A stretch of DNA of 64,000 bases from Sphingosinithalassobacter sp. CS137 (GTDB taxonomy: Bacteria; Pseudomonadota; Alphaproteobacteria; Sphingomonadales; Sphingomonadaceae). The notes beneath the pieces were generated by a model. It saw only the letters and a program-made list of their open reading frames with translations, did no database searches and was not told where the DNA came from. Positions 50,638-59,035 of this stretch are shown here, one piece after another (positions within the stretch are counted from its first letter, which is position 1; each line of letters opens with the position of its first letter). Position numbers and translations under genes: made by a program. The stretch spans positions 2,448,501 to 2,512,500 of the forward strand of contig NZ_CP060494.1 in the NCBI RefSeq assembly GCF_014334115.1. Direction: 5' to 3'.

Positions 50638-51315
50638 GTGCGGATGGTGGCGCGCAGGATCATGCGCGGCGTTGCGTGGCTGGTGCTGGCGGCGGCGGCG
50701 CTGGTCGCGGCCTATGGCGTCGCGGCGCTCGCGGGGACGCTGATCCCCGCCAATCCAGGCTGGGACGAGCCCGAGCGCGGAATCCGCATCTATATCGAGG
50801 ACAATGGCGTCCACACCGGCATCGTGCTTCCCAAGCGCGCCGCGGGCGTGACATGGGACGATCTGGTGCAGCCGGGCGATATCGCCGACCCGCGTTATGC
50901 CGCGGCCGAATGGCTCGCCTTCGGTTGGGGCGACCGCAACTTCTACGTCAACACGCCGAGCTGGGCCGATCTCGATCCGCTGATTGCGATCGGGGCGCTC
51001 GTCGGGACCGACGATACGGTGCTGCTGGTCGAGCATATCGGCGAACCGCGGCGGTCGGAAGGCGTGCGATCGATCCTGCTGCGGCCCGAGGAATATCGGC
51101 GGCTGGCGGCGTTCATCCGCGCGACCTTCGATCGCGACGGACCAGCGGTGATCCGCGGCTATGGGCCGCACGACGCCTTCTATCCCGCGAACGGAAGCTA
51201 TAGCGGCGTGGTGACGTGCAACGAATGGGTGGGACGCGCGCTGCGCACGGCGGGGGTACGGATGGGCGCCTGGACGCCGCTCGCCGCGTCGGTGATGTTC
51301 TGGGCGCGGCAGTGA
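50638..51315 (+). CDS. TIGR02117-family (DUF2459) membrane-anchored protein
   Basis: 225 residues with one N-terminal membrane segment (AWLVLAAAALVAAYGVAALAG), then a domain with RGIRIYIEDNGVHTGIVLP, EWLAFGWGDRNFYVNTPSW and SYSGVVTCNEWVGRALRTAG, all characteristic of TIGR02117/DUF2459. The NGVHTG His and the TCNEW Cys recall papain-like NlpC/P60 arrangements, but activity is unproven. GTG at 50638 has GGGGA six bases upstream and is preferred to the ATG two codons later. Overlaps the start of the next gene (GTGA). Confidence 0.87.
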   Translation: MRMVARRIMRGVAWLVLAAAALVAAYGVAALAGTLIPANPGWDEPERGIRIYIEDNGVHTGIVLPKRAAGVTWDDLVQPGDIADPRYAAAEWLAFGWGDRNFYVNTPSWADLDPLIAIGALVGTDDTVLLVEHIGEPRRSEGVRSILLRPEEYRRLAAFIRATFDRDGPAVIRGYGPHDAFYPANGSYSGVVTCNEWVGRALRTAGVRMGAWTPLAASVMFWARQ

Positions 51316-52010
51316 CGCACGGGCCGCCGGCGACTCGCCTGCTGCTCGCCGAGCCGGTCCGCGCATTGGGCACGCTGGCGAAGCTGGCGCGGCGCTGGCC
51401 CGAACTGCAGGCCGCGCCGCGCGGCGACGGGCGCCCGCTGCTGCTGCTGCCGGGGCTGTTCAACGGCGACGGTGCGATGTTCGTGATGCGGCGCTATCTG
51501 AGCGCGCTCGGCTATCGCGCCGTCGGCTGGGAGCTCGGGCGCAATTTCGGGCCGCGTGCGATCGGGCCGCAGGGTGAGCGGCTGCTGGCGCGAGTGGAGA
51601 CGGTCGCGCGCGAGGCGGGCGCTCCGGTGACGCTGATCGGCGTATCGCTGGGCGGGATCATGGCGCGGATCGCCGCGCATCGGCAGCCGGGGCTGGTGCG
51701 CGAGGTCGTCACGGTCAGCGCTCCCTTCGCCGGGTCTCCGACCGCGACCAATGTGTGGCGCGTCTATCAGTGGCTGAGCGGCGAGCGAATCGACGATCCG
51801 GTGGTGGCGGCGCTGCTCGCCGAGGCCGCCGCGCCGCTGCCGGTGCCGGCGAGTGCGATCTGGAGCCGCAGCGACGGGCTTGTGAACGGGCGCGCCTGTC
51901 ACACTCCGAACTGCCGGGCGATCGAAGTCGAGAGCGGGCATTTGTGGGTGCAGATGCACCCGCAGGTGCTGCGCGCGATCGCGGAGGTGCTGGGCGGGGC
52001 GCCCGGCTAG
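51312..52010 (+). CDS. Alpha/beta-hydrolase
   Basis: 232-residue hydrolase. 'GRPLLLLPGLFNGDGAMFVMRRYLSALGYRAVGWELGRN' is the start of the fold, VTLIGVSLGGIMARI carries the nucleophile Ser in a GxSxGG elbow, and VESGHLWVQMHP holds the closing His. The SDG near ASAIWSRSDGLVNG likely gives the acid. Related to lipase/esterase-like proteins acting on lipid substrates. GTG at 51312 overlaps the previous stop, so it is coupled to the TIGR02117 gene. Confidence 0.85.
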   Translation: MTHGPPATRLLLAEPVRALGTLAKLARRWPELQAAPRGDGRPLLLLPGLFNGDGAMFVMRRYLSALGYRAVGWELGRNFGPRAIGPQGERLLARVETVAREAGAPVTLIGVSLGGIMARIAAHRQPGLVREVVTVSAPFAGSPTATNVWRVYQWLSGERIDDPVVAALLAEAAAPLPVPASAIWSRSDGLVNGRACHTPNCRAIEVESGHLWVQMHPQVLRAIAEVLGGAPG

Positions 52011-52011
52011 C

Positions 52012-52278
52012 TCAGTCGCAGTCGCGGCGGCGCTCGCGTTCGCAGCGCTCGCGCTCCTCGCGTTCCTGTGCACGGTGCTCGCGGCCTTCGCGCGCTTCCT
52101 GCTCGCGGACCCGGCGGCCATAGTTGCGGTCCGATTCCTCCTGGCTCGTCGTGGTCCAGTCGACCACCTGCGAGCCGGCGCGCACCGGCAGAGTCGCCAC
52201 ATCCCACGCCGCCTTGGCGACGCAGCCCCCGCTCGCGAGCGGCAGCGCCAGCAGCACGGGAATTATCAGTTTGCGCAT
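52012..52278 (-). CDS. Small lipoprotein with highly charged tail
   Basis: 88 residues with a lipobox (LALPLASGGC, Cys at residue 19). WDVATLPVRAGSQVVDWTTTSQEESDRNYGRR follows, then a nearly pure Arg/Glu tail (REQEAREGREHRAQER) ending in two Cys (ERCERERRRDCD). The tail would be helical and charged. Similar small charged lipoproteins occur in sphingomonads with unknown role. Divergent end-to-end with the hydrolase gene (two bases apart) and nine bases after the GDPD gene end region on the minus strand. Confidence 0.68.
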   Translation of the reverse strand: MRKLIIPVLLALPLASGGCVAKAAWDVATLPVRAGSQVVDWTTTSQEESDRNYGRRVREQEAREGREHRAQEREERERCERERRRDCD

Positions 52279-52287
52279 CGAAAGCTC

Positions 52288-53373
52288 CTATCGCGCCGGC
52301 GCCGCAGCGCGTGCCCGGACACCCTGATACGGAAAATCCGTGAAGAAACCATCGACGCCGAGTTCGAGGAAACGCGCGATCTCCGCCTGAAGATCGCCGT
52401 GCGCGGCGGGATCGGAACCGCTGCGCAGCGGCGCGGGCAGGAACAGATTCTCGGCGCGGAAGGTCCAGGGATGGACTTCGAGCCCGGCGGCATGCGCATG
52501 ATCGACGAACGCGGTGGGCGCATCCCATTCGGGGAGGATCAGCGCCTTTTCCGGGCCGACTCCATCGGCATAGGCGGCAATGGCGCGCAGCCCCTCGGGC
52601 GTGGCCATCGCGGCATAGCTGGCGGCGGGATCGTCCGCCGGGCCGCCCGCGCGCGCCATCAGCTGGACCAGTCGGACCCCGGTGACCCGGTCGAGCGCGA
52701 CGAGATTGCCGACTTCGAACGACTGGATGAACACCGGCGCATCGGCGCGGTCCCAGCCGGCGTCGCGCAGCACGGCGAGCAGCTTCTCCTCGAGCGGCAG
52801 GCCGATGCGCGCGAAATAGCTCGGGTGCTTGGTTTCGGGATAGACGCCGATCGTGCGGCCGAGCTCGGCCGAACGGCGCTGCGCCAGCGCGACGACTTCG
52901 GCGAACGTCGGGATCACGGCCTGACCGTCATAAGCGGTGTTGCCGGTGCGGAGCTGGGGCAGCCGCTCGCGGGCGCGCAGTGTGCGCAGCTCGGCGAGCG
53001 TGAAATCCTCGGTGAACCAGCCGGTCTGGGGCGTGCCGTCGATTTCCTTCGTCGTGCGCCGGTCGGCGAATTCGGGATGATCGGCGACATCGGTGGTGTC
53101 GGCGATATTGTTCTCGTGCCGCGCGACCAGCACGCCGTCCCTGGTCGCGACCAGATCGGGCTCGATGAAGTCGGCGCCCTGATCGATCGCCAGTTCATAG
53201 GCGAGCAGCGTGTGCTCGGGCCGCTCGCCGCTCGCGCCGCGATGGGCGATGACGAGGGGGCGCTGGTCGGGCATGGTCGCAGTCATCGGCCGCTCCTGCA
53301 CGCTCTGGCACCCCGATGCCAGCAACACCGCCAGCCCGGCGACCGCCAGCCGCGACACGATCGATCTCGCCAT
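52288..53373 (-). CDS. Glycerophosphodiester phosphodiesterase, lipoprotein
   Basis: 361 residues. Lipoprotein signal (VAGLAVLLASGC, Cys about residue 22) followed by a GDPD TIM barrel: VIAHRGASGERPEHTLLAY with the two catalytic positions, FIEPDLVATRDGVLVARHEN with the metal-binding Glu-Asp and general-acid His, and EVHPWTFRAEN and GVDGFFTDFPY at the end. Cleaves glycerophosphodiesters to glycerol-3-phosphate and alcohol in the periplasm. GGAGG lies five bases before the ATG at 53373; the frame stays open far upstream but has no protein-like pattern there. Confidence 0.93.
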   Translation of the reverse strand: MARSIVSRLAVAGLAVLLASGCQSVQERPMTATMPDQRPLVIAHRGASGERPEHTLLAYELAIDQGADFIEPDLVATRDGVLVARHENNIADTTDVADHPEFADRRTTKEIDGTPQTGWFTEDFTLAELRTLRARERLPQLRTGNTAYDGQAVIPTFAEVVALAQRRSAELGRTIGVYPETKHPSYFARIGLPLEEKLLAVLRDAGWDRADAPVFIQSFEVGNLVALDRVTGVRLVQLMARAGGPADDPAASYAAMATPEGLRAIAAYADGVGPEKALILPEWDAPTAFVDHAHAAGLEVHPWTFRAENLFLPAPLRSGSDPAAHGDLQAEIARFLELGVDGFFTDFPYQGVRARAAAPAR

Positions 53374-53436
53374 TCCGTCCTCCACCCGATAGCAGGGGCG
53401 GCAGTAGCCGCGGTGGATGACGGAAACGAGGCAGTC

Positions 53437-54351
53437 TTGGCAGAAAACGACAGCGTCCTTGCCGCCGCCCGCGACTGGGCGGGCGCGCCCATGGCGCTGG
53501 CGACGGTGGTTTCGACCTGGGGATCGGCGCCGCGGCCGAGGGGAAGCCACCTGCTGGTCCACGCCGACGGCCGGTTCGAGGGATCGGTGTCGGGCGGCTG
53601 CGTCGAAGGCGACATCCTCCAGACCGCCGCCGAAGTGATCGCCGGCGCACCGGCGGTGGTGAAGCGCTATGGCGTCGCCGATGCCGATGCCTGGGAAGTC
53701 GGGCTGCCCTGCGGCGGCGAGATCGCGGTGCTCGTGCAGCCGGTTTCGCCGACGGGCTTTCCCCCCGCGCTGTTCGACGACATCGCGCGGGCGCGCGCGG
53801 CCGGACAGGCGTTCGAGGTGGCGACCGACCTCGCCAGCGGGCGCAGCGCGGCAGGCAGCGAAGGCGCATTCGTCAACCGCTATGCGCCGCCGCGCCGGCT
53901 GCTGATCGTCGGAGCCGTGCAGATCGCGCAGGCGCTGGCCGGACTGGCGCGCGAACTCGGCATCCGCACCGTCGTGATCGATCCGCGCGGCCGGTTCCTC
54001 ACGCGCGAGCGGTTTCCGGGCGCGGAGCTCGACGATCGCTGGCCCGACGAGGCAGTCGCCGCGCTGGCGCCCGATCCGGCGACGGCGGTCGTCACGCTGA
54101 GCCACGATCCGAAGATCGACGATGCCGCGCTGATCGCGGCGCTGGCCGCGCCCGCCGGCTATGTCGCCGCGCTGGGATCGCGCAAAAGCCATGCCGCGCG
54201 GCTCGAACGGCTCGCGGCGGCCGGCGTGGCGCAGGACGATCTCGCGCGAGTCGAGGGGCCGGCGGGGCTTGCGCTCGGCGCGATCGGCCCGGCCGAGATC
54301 GCGCTTTCGATCGCCGCGTCGATGGTGAAGCGCTTTCGTGATCCGCGCTGA
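53437..54351 (+). CDS. XdhC/CoxI-family protein
   Basis: About 304 residues with the XdhC N-terminal domain (ALATVVSTWGSAPRPRGSHLLVHADGRFEGSVSGGCVEGDI, LPCGGEIAVLVQPV) and the C-terminal Rossmann domain (RLLIVGAVQIAQALAGLAREL). Such proteins bind molybdenum cofactor and insert it into xanthine-dehydrogenase-type enzymes; no such enzyme gene is in this window. The frame is open upstream; TTG at 53437 (GAGG five bases before) gives MAENDSVLAAARDWAGAPM, GTG at 53413 is an alternative. Its end overlaps the next gene. Confidence 0.88.
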   Translation: MAENDSVLAAARDWAGAPMALATVVSTWGSAPRPRGSHLLVHADGRFEGSVSGGCVEGDILQTAAEVIAGAPAVVKRYGVADADAWEVGLPCGGEIAVLVQPVSPTGFPPALFDDIARARAAGQAFEVATDLASGRSAAGSEGAFVNRYAPPRRLLIVGAVQIAQALAGLARELGIRTVVIDPRGRFLTRERFPGAELDDRWPDEAVAALAPDPATAVVTLSHDPKIDDAALIAALAAPAGYVAALGSRKSHAARLERLAAAGVAQDDLARVEGPAGLALGAIGPAEIALSIAASMVKRFRDPR

Positions 54352-54910
54352 GAGCGTCGCGCTGGTGCTGCTCGCGGCGGGGCGCTCGCGGCGGTTCGGC
54401 GACGGCGACAAGCTGGCGCATCCGCTGGGCGGCACGCCGCTGGCGCTGCACGTCGTGGAGGCGCTGGCGCCGATGCCGTTCGGCGCGCGGATCGCAGTCG
54501 TTTCCGACACGAAGGTCGATTTCGCGGCGCGGGGCTTCAGCGTCGTGCGCAATGCTGCGCCCGAGGCAGGGCAGGCGCGCTCGCTGGCGCTGGGCGTGGC
54601 GGCGGCGCGCGCGGCGGGCGCCGAGGCGGTGCTGGTCGCGCTCGCCGACATGCCGCGCGTGACGCGCCATCATGTGCTGCGGATGCTGGACGAGGCGCGC
54701 GGAAGCGGCACGCTTCTGGCGTCGAGCGAAGGCGATGCGCCGCGCCCGCCCGCGCTGTTCGGCCGCGATCATTTCGATGCGCTCGAAGCGCTGGAGGGGG
54801 ATCGGGGGGCACGCGACCTGATCCGCCGCGGCCGGCTGCTGCTGACCCCGCCCGGCACGCTGATCGACGTCGATACGCCCGAGGACCTGGCGCAGCTGCC
54901 CCATGTCTGA
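54338..54910 (+). CDS. MobA-like molybdenum-cofactor nucleotidyltransferase
   Basis: 190 residues. LVLLAAGRSRRFGDGDKLAHPLGGTPLALHVVEAL is the nucleotidyltransferase P-loop-like motif, AVLVALADMPRVTRHHVLRML the acidic metal site, and DVDTPEDLAQL the C-terminal motif. Most similar by eye to MocA/CoxI-linked cytidylyltransferases that add CMP to molybdopterin. GTG at 54338 lies 14 bases inside the xdhC end, so the two are coupled and fit a common role in molybdoenzyme maturation. Confidence 0.84.
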   Translation: MIRAESVALVLLAAGRSRRFGDGDKLAHPLGGTPLALHVVEALAPMPFGARIAVVSDTKVDFAARGFSVVRNAAPEAGQARSLALGVAAARAAGAEAVLVALADMPRVTRHHVLRMLDEARGSGTLLASSEGDAPRPPALFGRDHFDALEALEGDRGARDLIRRGRLLLTPPGTLIDVDTPEDLAQLPHV

Positions 54911-55763
54911 CGCGGCGCTGGCCGTCGTGCTCGGGCTCTGCTCGGCAGTGACGCTGGCGTTCGCCAACCTCGCGGTGAAGATGGGCACCGACATTCTGGT
55001 CGGCCGCGCGATCCTTTCGGCGAGCGCGGCGCTGCTGATCCTCCCCGCCGCCTTCTTCGTCGCGCCGCCCGATGCGGCGACATGGCAGGCGCTGGCGCGC
55101 GCGATACCGGCGCACCTCCTCTACCAATTCTGCCTCGTCCAGGCGATGCAGCGCGGCGATCTGTCGCTGGTATTCCCGATCATGCGCGGCGGCGCGCCGT
55201 TGCTGACCGCGATCGCCGGAGTGGCGCTGCTCGGCGAGCATCTGAGCCTTGCCGGCTGGGCGGGGCTGGTGCTCGCGACCGGAGCGGTCGCGCGGTTCGT
55301 GCGCCCCACAGGCGGAGACTCGCTCGCGCAGCATCCCGATGCGGCGGCGATCCTGTGGGCGCTCGGCACGGGGGTGGGCGTCGCGCTGTACAATATCGCC
55401 GATGCGCATGGCGTGCGCACTGCGCCGCAGCCGGCGACCTATATCGTCTGGCTGTTCCTGCTCGACTGGATCGGTGTGTCGATCGCGGCGCTGGCACTGC
55501 GGCGGCGGGCATTGGGTGCGGCGATTGCGACCAAATGGCGTTACGGCGTGACGGCGGGGGCGCTGTCGATCCTGTCGTTCGGCGCCGCGCTCTATGCGAT
55601 GTCGCTGATCGAGGCGGCGAAGGTCTCCGCACTGCGCGAAACGGCAGTGGTATGGGCGGCGCTGTTCGGCAGCCGGTTCCTCGCTGAAGGCTTCGGCGGG
55701 CGGCGGCTGGCGGCGGCGCTGGTGCTCGCCGCCGGGCTGGTGCTGCTGCAGATCGCCGGCTGA
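54903..55763 (+). CDS. EamA/DMT-family transporter
   Basis: 286 residues, about ten membrane segments from two homologous EamA halves. FPIMRGGAPLLTAIAGVALLGEHLSLAGWAGL and ALRETAVVWAALFGSRFLAEGFGGRRLAAALVL carry the usual P/G-rich DMT motifs. Substrate unknown. ATG at 54903 overlaps the previous gene by eight bases, so it is coupled to the molybdenum-cofactor genes, which may hint at its substrate or be chance. Confidence 0.86.
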   Translation: MSDAALAVVLGLCSAVTLAFANLAVKMGTDILVGRAILSASAALLILPAAFFVAPPDAATWQALARAIPAHLLYQFCLVQAMQRGDLSLVFPIMRGGAPLLTAIAGVALLGEHLSLAGWAGLVLATGAVARFVRPTGGDSLAQHPDAAAILWALGTGVGVALYNIADAHGVRTAPQPATYIVWLFLLDWIGVSIAALALRRRALGAAIATKWRYGVTAGALSILSFGAALYAMSLIEAAKVSALRETAVVWAALFGSRFLAEGFGGRRLAAALVLAAGLVLLQIAG

Positions 55764-55776
55764 GCGGCGACCCTCC

Positions 55777-56985
55777 CTATTCGTGGCGGAGCGCGTCGAT
55801 CGGATTGAGCCGCGCCGCGCGCCGCGCCGGGAAATAGCCGAACACCACGCCGATCAGCGCCGAGATGGCGAAGCTGAGGATGTTGATCGTCGGATCGAAG
55901 ACGAACGGCAGGTCGAGCACGTTCGACAGCCCCCAGGAGGCGAAGAAGGCGATCACGATGCCGATCAGCCCGCCCAGGCACGACAGCGCGACCGCTTCGA
56001 CGAGGAACTGGAGCAGCACTTCCTTGCCGAGCGCGCCGATCGCGAGCCGGATGCCGATCTCGCGCGTGCGCTCGGTGACCGACACCAGCATGATGTTCAT
56101 GATACCGATGCCGCCGACGAGCAGGCTGACCGCGGCGATGGCCGCGACGAACATCGTCATCTGCTGCGTCTGCTGGGTGAGCGTGGCCGAGAATTGCGCG
56201 GTATCGAAGATGCGGAAATTATCGGGCTGGCCGGGAGCGAGCCGTCGCCGCTCGCGCATCAGCTCGGTGATCGACTGCTGCACGGCCGCGGTGTCGAAGC
56301 CTTCCTCGACGGCGACGATGATCGCGCGAACCTGCTGGTTGCCGGTGAAGCGGCGCTGCACCGCCTTGATCGGCATGACGACCGTGTTGTTGGGATCGCC
56401 GCCGAACCCTGCCGCGTCCTTTTCCTCGAGCACGCCGACGACTTCGCAGCTGACGCTGCCCAGCCGGAAGCGTTCGCCCACGGCGGAGGGCACGTCCTGG
56501 AACAGCGTGTTCTTCAGCTCGCTGCCGATCACGCAGACCGCCTTGCCTGCGCTTTCCTCGGCCGGCGTGAAGCTGCGGCCATCGGCGACGGTCAGATTCT
56601 CGGCCGCGAAATATTCGTTGCTCGTGCCCGTGATCGTCGTCTGCCAGTTCTGCGCGTTGCGCACGGCCAGCGCGGAGGACGAAGCCTGCCCCGCGACCGA
56701 GGAGACGCCGCCGATCTGTTCGCGGATCGCAGTGATGTCGTCCTGCTCGAACTGCGGCGGCGGCGCTCCGCCGCCACGACCCAGGCCCGAGCTGGGGAAG
56801 ATGGTGAGCGTGTTCGTGCCCAGCGAGCTGATCGATTCCTGCACCGAGGCCGAAATGCCGTTGCCCAGCGTGACCATGGTGATCACGGCGAAAACGCCGA
56901 TGATGATCCCGAGCGTCGTCAGGAACGAGCGCATCAGATGGCGGCGAATCTCGCGCAGCGACAGGATGAGCGTGGTGAAGAACAT
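55777..56985 (-). CDS. MacB-type ABC transporter permease
   Basis: 402-residue FtsX/MacB-like permease: an N-terminal membrane segment (LTTLGIIIGVFAVITMVTLGNG), a large periplasmic domain (about residues 45-280), and three C-terminal membrane segments (AAIAAVSLLVGGIGIMNIMLVSVTERTREIGIRLAIGA is the conserved motif), ending in PARRAARLNPIDALRHE. Unlike canonical MacB, the ATPase is a separate protein encoded just upstream with a shared boundary (stop and start adjacent). Part of the pump operon running from 60522 to 55777. Confidence 0.93.
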   Translation of the reverse strand: MFFTTLILSLREIRRHLMRSFLTTLGIIIGVFAVITMVTLGNGISASVQESISSLGTNTLTIFPSSGLGRGGGAPPPQFEQDDITAIREQIGGVSSVAGQASSSALAVRNAQNWQTTITGTSNEYFAAENLTVADGRSFTPAEESAGKAVCVIGSELKNTLFQDVPSAVGERFRLGSVSCEVVGVLEEKDAAGFGGDPNNTVVMPIKAVQRRFTGNQQVRAIIVAVEEGFDTAAVQQSITELMRERRRLAPGQPDNFRIFDTAQFSATLTQQTQQMTMFVAAIAAVSLLVGGIGIMNIMLVSVTERTREIGIRLAIGALGKEVLLQFLVEAVALSCLGGLIGIVIAFFASWGLSNVLDLPFVFDPTINILSFAISALIGVVFGYFPARRAARLNPIDALRHE

Positions 56986-57708
56986 TCAGCGCGCCTCGGC
57001 GTGGGCCGGCGCGCGGCCGGGCGTGCGCTCGACCCGCTCGACCAGACCGTCCTTGAAATGGACGATGGTGCGCGCGAATTCGGCCATCTCGGGCTCGTGC
57101 GTGACCATCAGCACGGTGATGCCGCTGTCGCGATTGAGCCCGGAGAGCAGCTCCATGATCTCCACCGAACGTTCGCTGTCGAGATTGCCGGTCGGCTCGT
57201 CGGCGAGCAGCACATCGGGCTCGGTGACGATCGCGCGGGCGATCGCGACGCGCTGCTGCTGACCGCCCGACAGCTCGGCGGGAGTGTGATCGGCCCAGGG
57301 CGCGAGCCCCACCTTGTCGAGCGCGGCCATCGCCATGCGGTTGCGCTCCGCGCGGCTCTCGCCGCGATAGATGAGCGGGAGCTCGACATTCTCCAGCGCG
57401 CTGGTGCGGGCGAGCAGATTGAAGCCCTGGAACACGAAGCCGAGATAGCGGCGGCGAAGCAGCGCGCGCTGGTCGCGGCCAAGCCGTTCGACGCTGACGC
57501 CGCGGAAGCGGTAGGATCCACCGGTCGGCACGTCCAGGCAGCCGAGGATGTTCATCGTCGTCGACTTGCCCGAACCCGAGGCTCCCATCACCGCCACGAA
57601 GTCACCGCGCTCGATCTCGAGATCGACTCCCTTCAGCGCCTGAAAGGCAGTCGGCCCCTCGCCGAAGGTCTTGGTGACCCGATCGAGCCGGATCAGCGGC
57701 TCAGCCAT
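56986..57708 (-). CDS. MacB-type ABC transporter ATPase
   Basis: 240 residues: Walker A GASGSGKSTTMNILGCLD near residue 41, signature LSGGQQQRVAIARAIV, Walker B VLLADEPTGNLDSE. This is the LolD/MacB-subgroup ATPase with the usual MNILGCLD and LDSERS features. It follows the adaptor gene with an eight-base overlap and precedes the permease without a gap. Together with the outer-membrane factor and adaptor it makes up a tripartite efflux system. Confidence 0.95.
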   Translation of the reverse strand: MAEPLIRLDRVTKTFGEGPTAFQALKGVDLEIERGDFVAVMGASGSGKSTTMNILGCLDVPTGGSYRFRGVSVERLGRDQRALLRRRYLGFVFQGFNLLARTSALENVELPLIYRGESRAERNRMAMAALDKVGLAPWADHTPAELSGGQQQRVAIARAIVTEPDVLLADEPTGNLDSERSVEIMELLSGLNRDSGITVLMVTHEPEMAEFARTIVHFKDGLVERVERTPGRAPAHAEAR

Positions 57709-59035
57709 TCGGATCTTCCGCCGCCGCCGCCGCTGCGCCCGAACGGACGCCGACGATCACTTGCATCCCGGCGCGCAGTTCCTCGCCGCGCACTTCGGTG
57801 CGGCTGCCGTCGCTGGCGCCGGTCACGACCTGCACCGGCTGCGGCTGTCCGTCCTCTCCGAGAACGTAGATGGTCTGGCGGCTGCCCTCGCCGATGCCCT
57901 TCTGCTGCTCGGCCTGATCGGGGCCGAACTGCATCTTGAAGCCGCCGCTCTTGGCTTCGCCGCCGCCCGCGGCGGGCGGGGTGAAGCGCAACGCGCCGTT
58001 CGGAACCAGCAGTGCCTGCTCGCGCTCGTCGACGTTGATCGTCGCGGTGGCCGTCATGCCCGGGCGGAGGATGCCGTCCGGATTCGCGACGCTCAACGTC
58101 GCGGCATAGGAGACGACCTGCGACCCGGTCGCGCTCGAGGCGGTGCTGCTGGTCGCGCTCTGCGCGGACAGATTGGAGCCGAGATCGACTCGCTCGATCG
58201 TCGCGGGGAAGGTGCGGCCGGGGAAGGCGTCGACGGTGAAGGTGGCGCGCTGGCCCTCCTTCACTTCGCCGACGTCCGCCTCGTCGATCGCGACCTGCAG
58301 TTCCATCGTGGTGAGGTCTTCGGCGATCACGAACAGAGTCGGCGTGTTGAACGACGCGGCAACGGTCTGGCCCTCGTCGATCTGGCGCGCAAGGACGACG
58401 CCGTTCACCGGCGAACGGATGATCGCCTTGTAGCGCTGAGTCTGGTTCGAAGAGAGCGAGGCGCGCGCGGAGACGACATTCGCCTGCGCCGCGCGCAAAT
58501 TGGCGCGCGCGCGCGCGACCGCCGCCTCCGCCGCCTGCATCTCGGTGTCCGACGGGACGCGCCCGCCGGAGAGCCGTTCGACCTCCTGGAGCCGGGCGAG
58601 CTGGGCCTGCGCCTCTTCGAGCGTCGCCTGCGCCTGCGCCACTTGCGCGATATTGGCGTTGAGGCTCGCCTGGCTCTGAGTGATGGCATCATCGAGCCGC
58701 GACGTATCGAGCACTGCGAGCGGCTGGCCGCGCGTCACCCGATCATTCACTTCGACGAGCACGCGCTCGACGAGGCCCGACAGTTCGGATCCGACCTGCA
58801 CCTGGTTGGTCGGCGCGAGCTTGCCGGTCGCCGAGACCGTGACGTTGAGCGTGCCGCGCGTGACCTCCGCTGTGGCGTAGCTGGGCGGCGGCGCGGGCGC
58901 GAAACAGCGCGACAGCAGCAGCCCGAGCACCACTACAACGGCGCCGACGATGATCCATTTGAGATAGCGCCGCCACCACGGACGCTTCTTCGCGCCGAGG
59001 AACTCGTCGAGATTTTCGTCGTGCGGGTCGGCCAT
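57701..59035 (-). CDS. Efflux periplasmic adaptor (MacA-type)
   Basis: 444 residues. N-terminal inner-membrane anchor (YLKWIIVGAVVVVLGLLLSRCF near residue 25), then beta-barrel/lipoyl/coiled-coil layout: QVGSELSGLVERVLVEVNDRVTRGQPL, a long helical hairpin with repeated AQA/LARAQ pattern around residues 120-215, and the returning LVNGVVLARQIDEGQTVAASFNTPTLFVIAEDL. Belongs to the RND/MacA adaptor family. Start and stop overlap its neighbours by one to eight bases. Confidence 0.94.
   Translation of the reverse strand: MADPHDENLDEFLGAKKRPWWRRYLKWIIVGAVVVVLGLLLSRCFAPAPPPSYATAEVTRGTLNVTVSATGKLAPTNQVQVGSELSGLVERVLVEVNDRVTRGQPLAVLDTSRLDDAITQSQASLNANIAQVAQAQATLEEAQAQLARLQEVERLSGGRVPSDTEMQAAEAAVARARANLRAAQANVVSARASLSSNQTQRYKAIIRSPVNGVVLARQIDEGQTVAASFNTPTLFVIAEDLTTMELQVAIDEADVGEVKEGQRATFTVDAFPGRTFPATIERVDLGSNLSAQSATSSTASSATGSQVVSYAATLSVANPDGILRPGMTATATINVDEREQALLVPNGALRFTPPAAGGGEAKSGGFKMQFGPDQAEQQKGIGEGSRQTIYVLGEDGQPQPVQVVTGASDGSRTEVRGEELRAGMQVIVGVRSGAAAAAAEDPNG

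Noticed and set aside
53374..54651. Minus-strand open frame continuing upstream of the phosphodiesterase
   Set aside because: The lipoprotein signal and ribosome site place the true start at 53373; the extension lies opposite xdhC.
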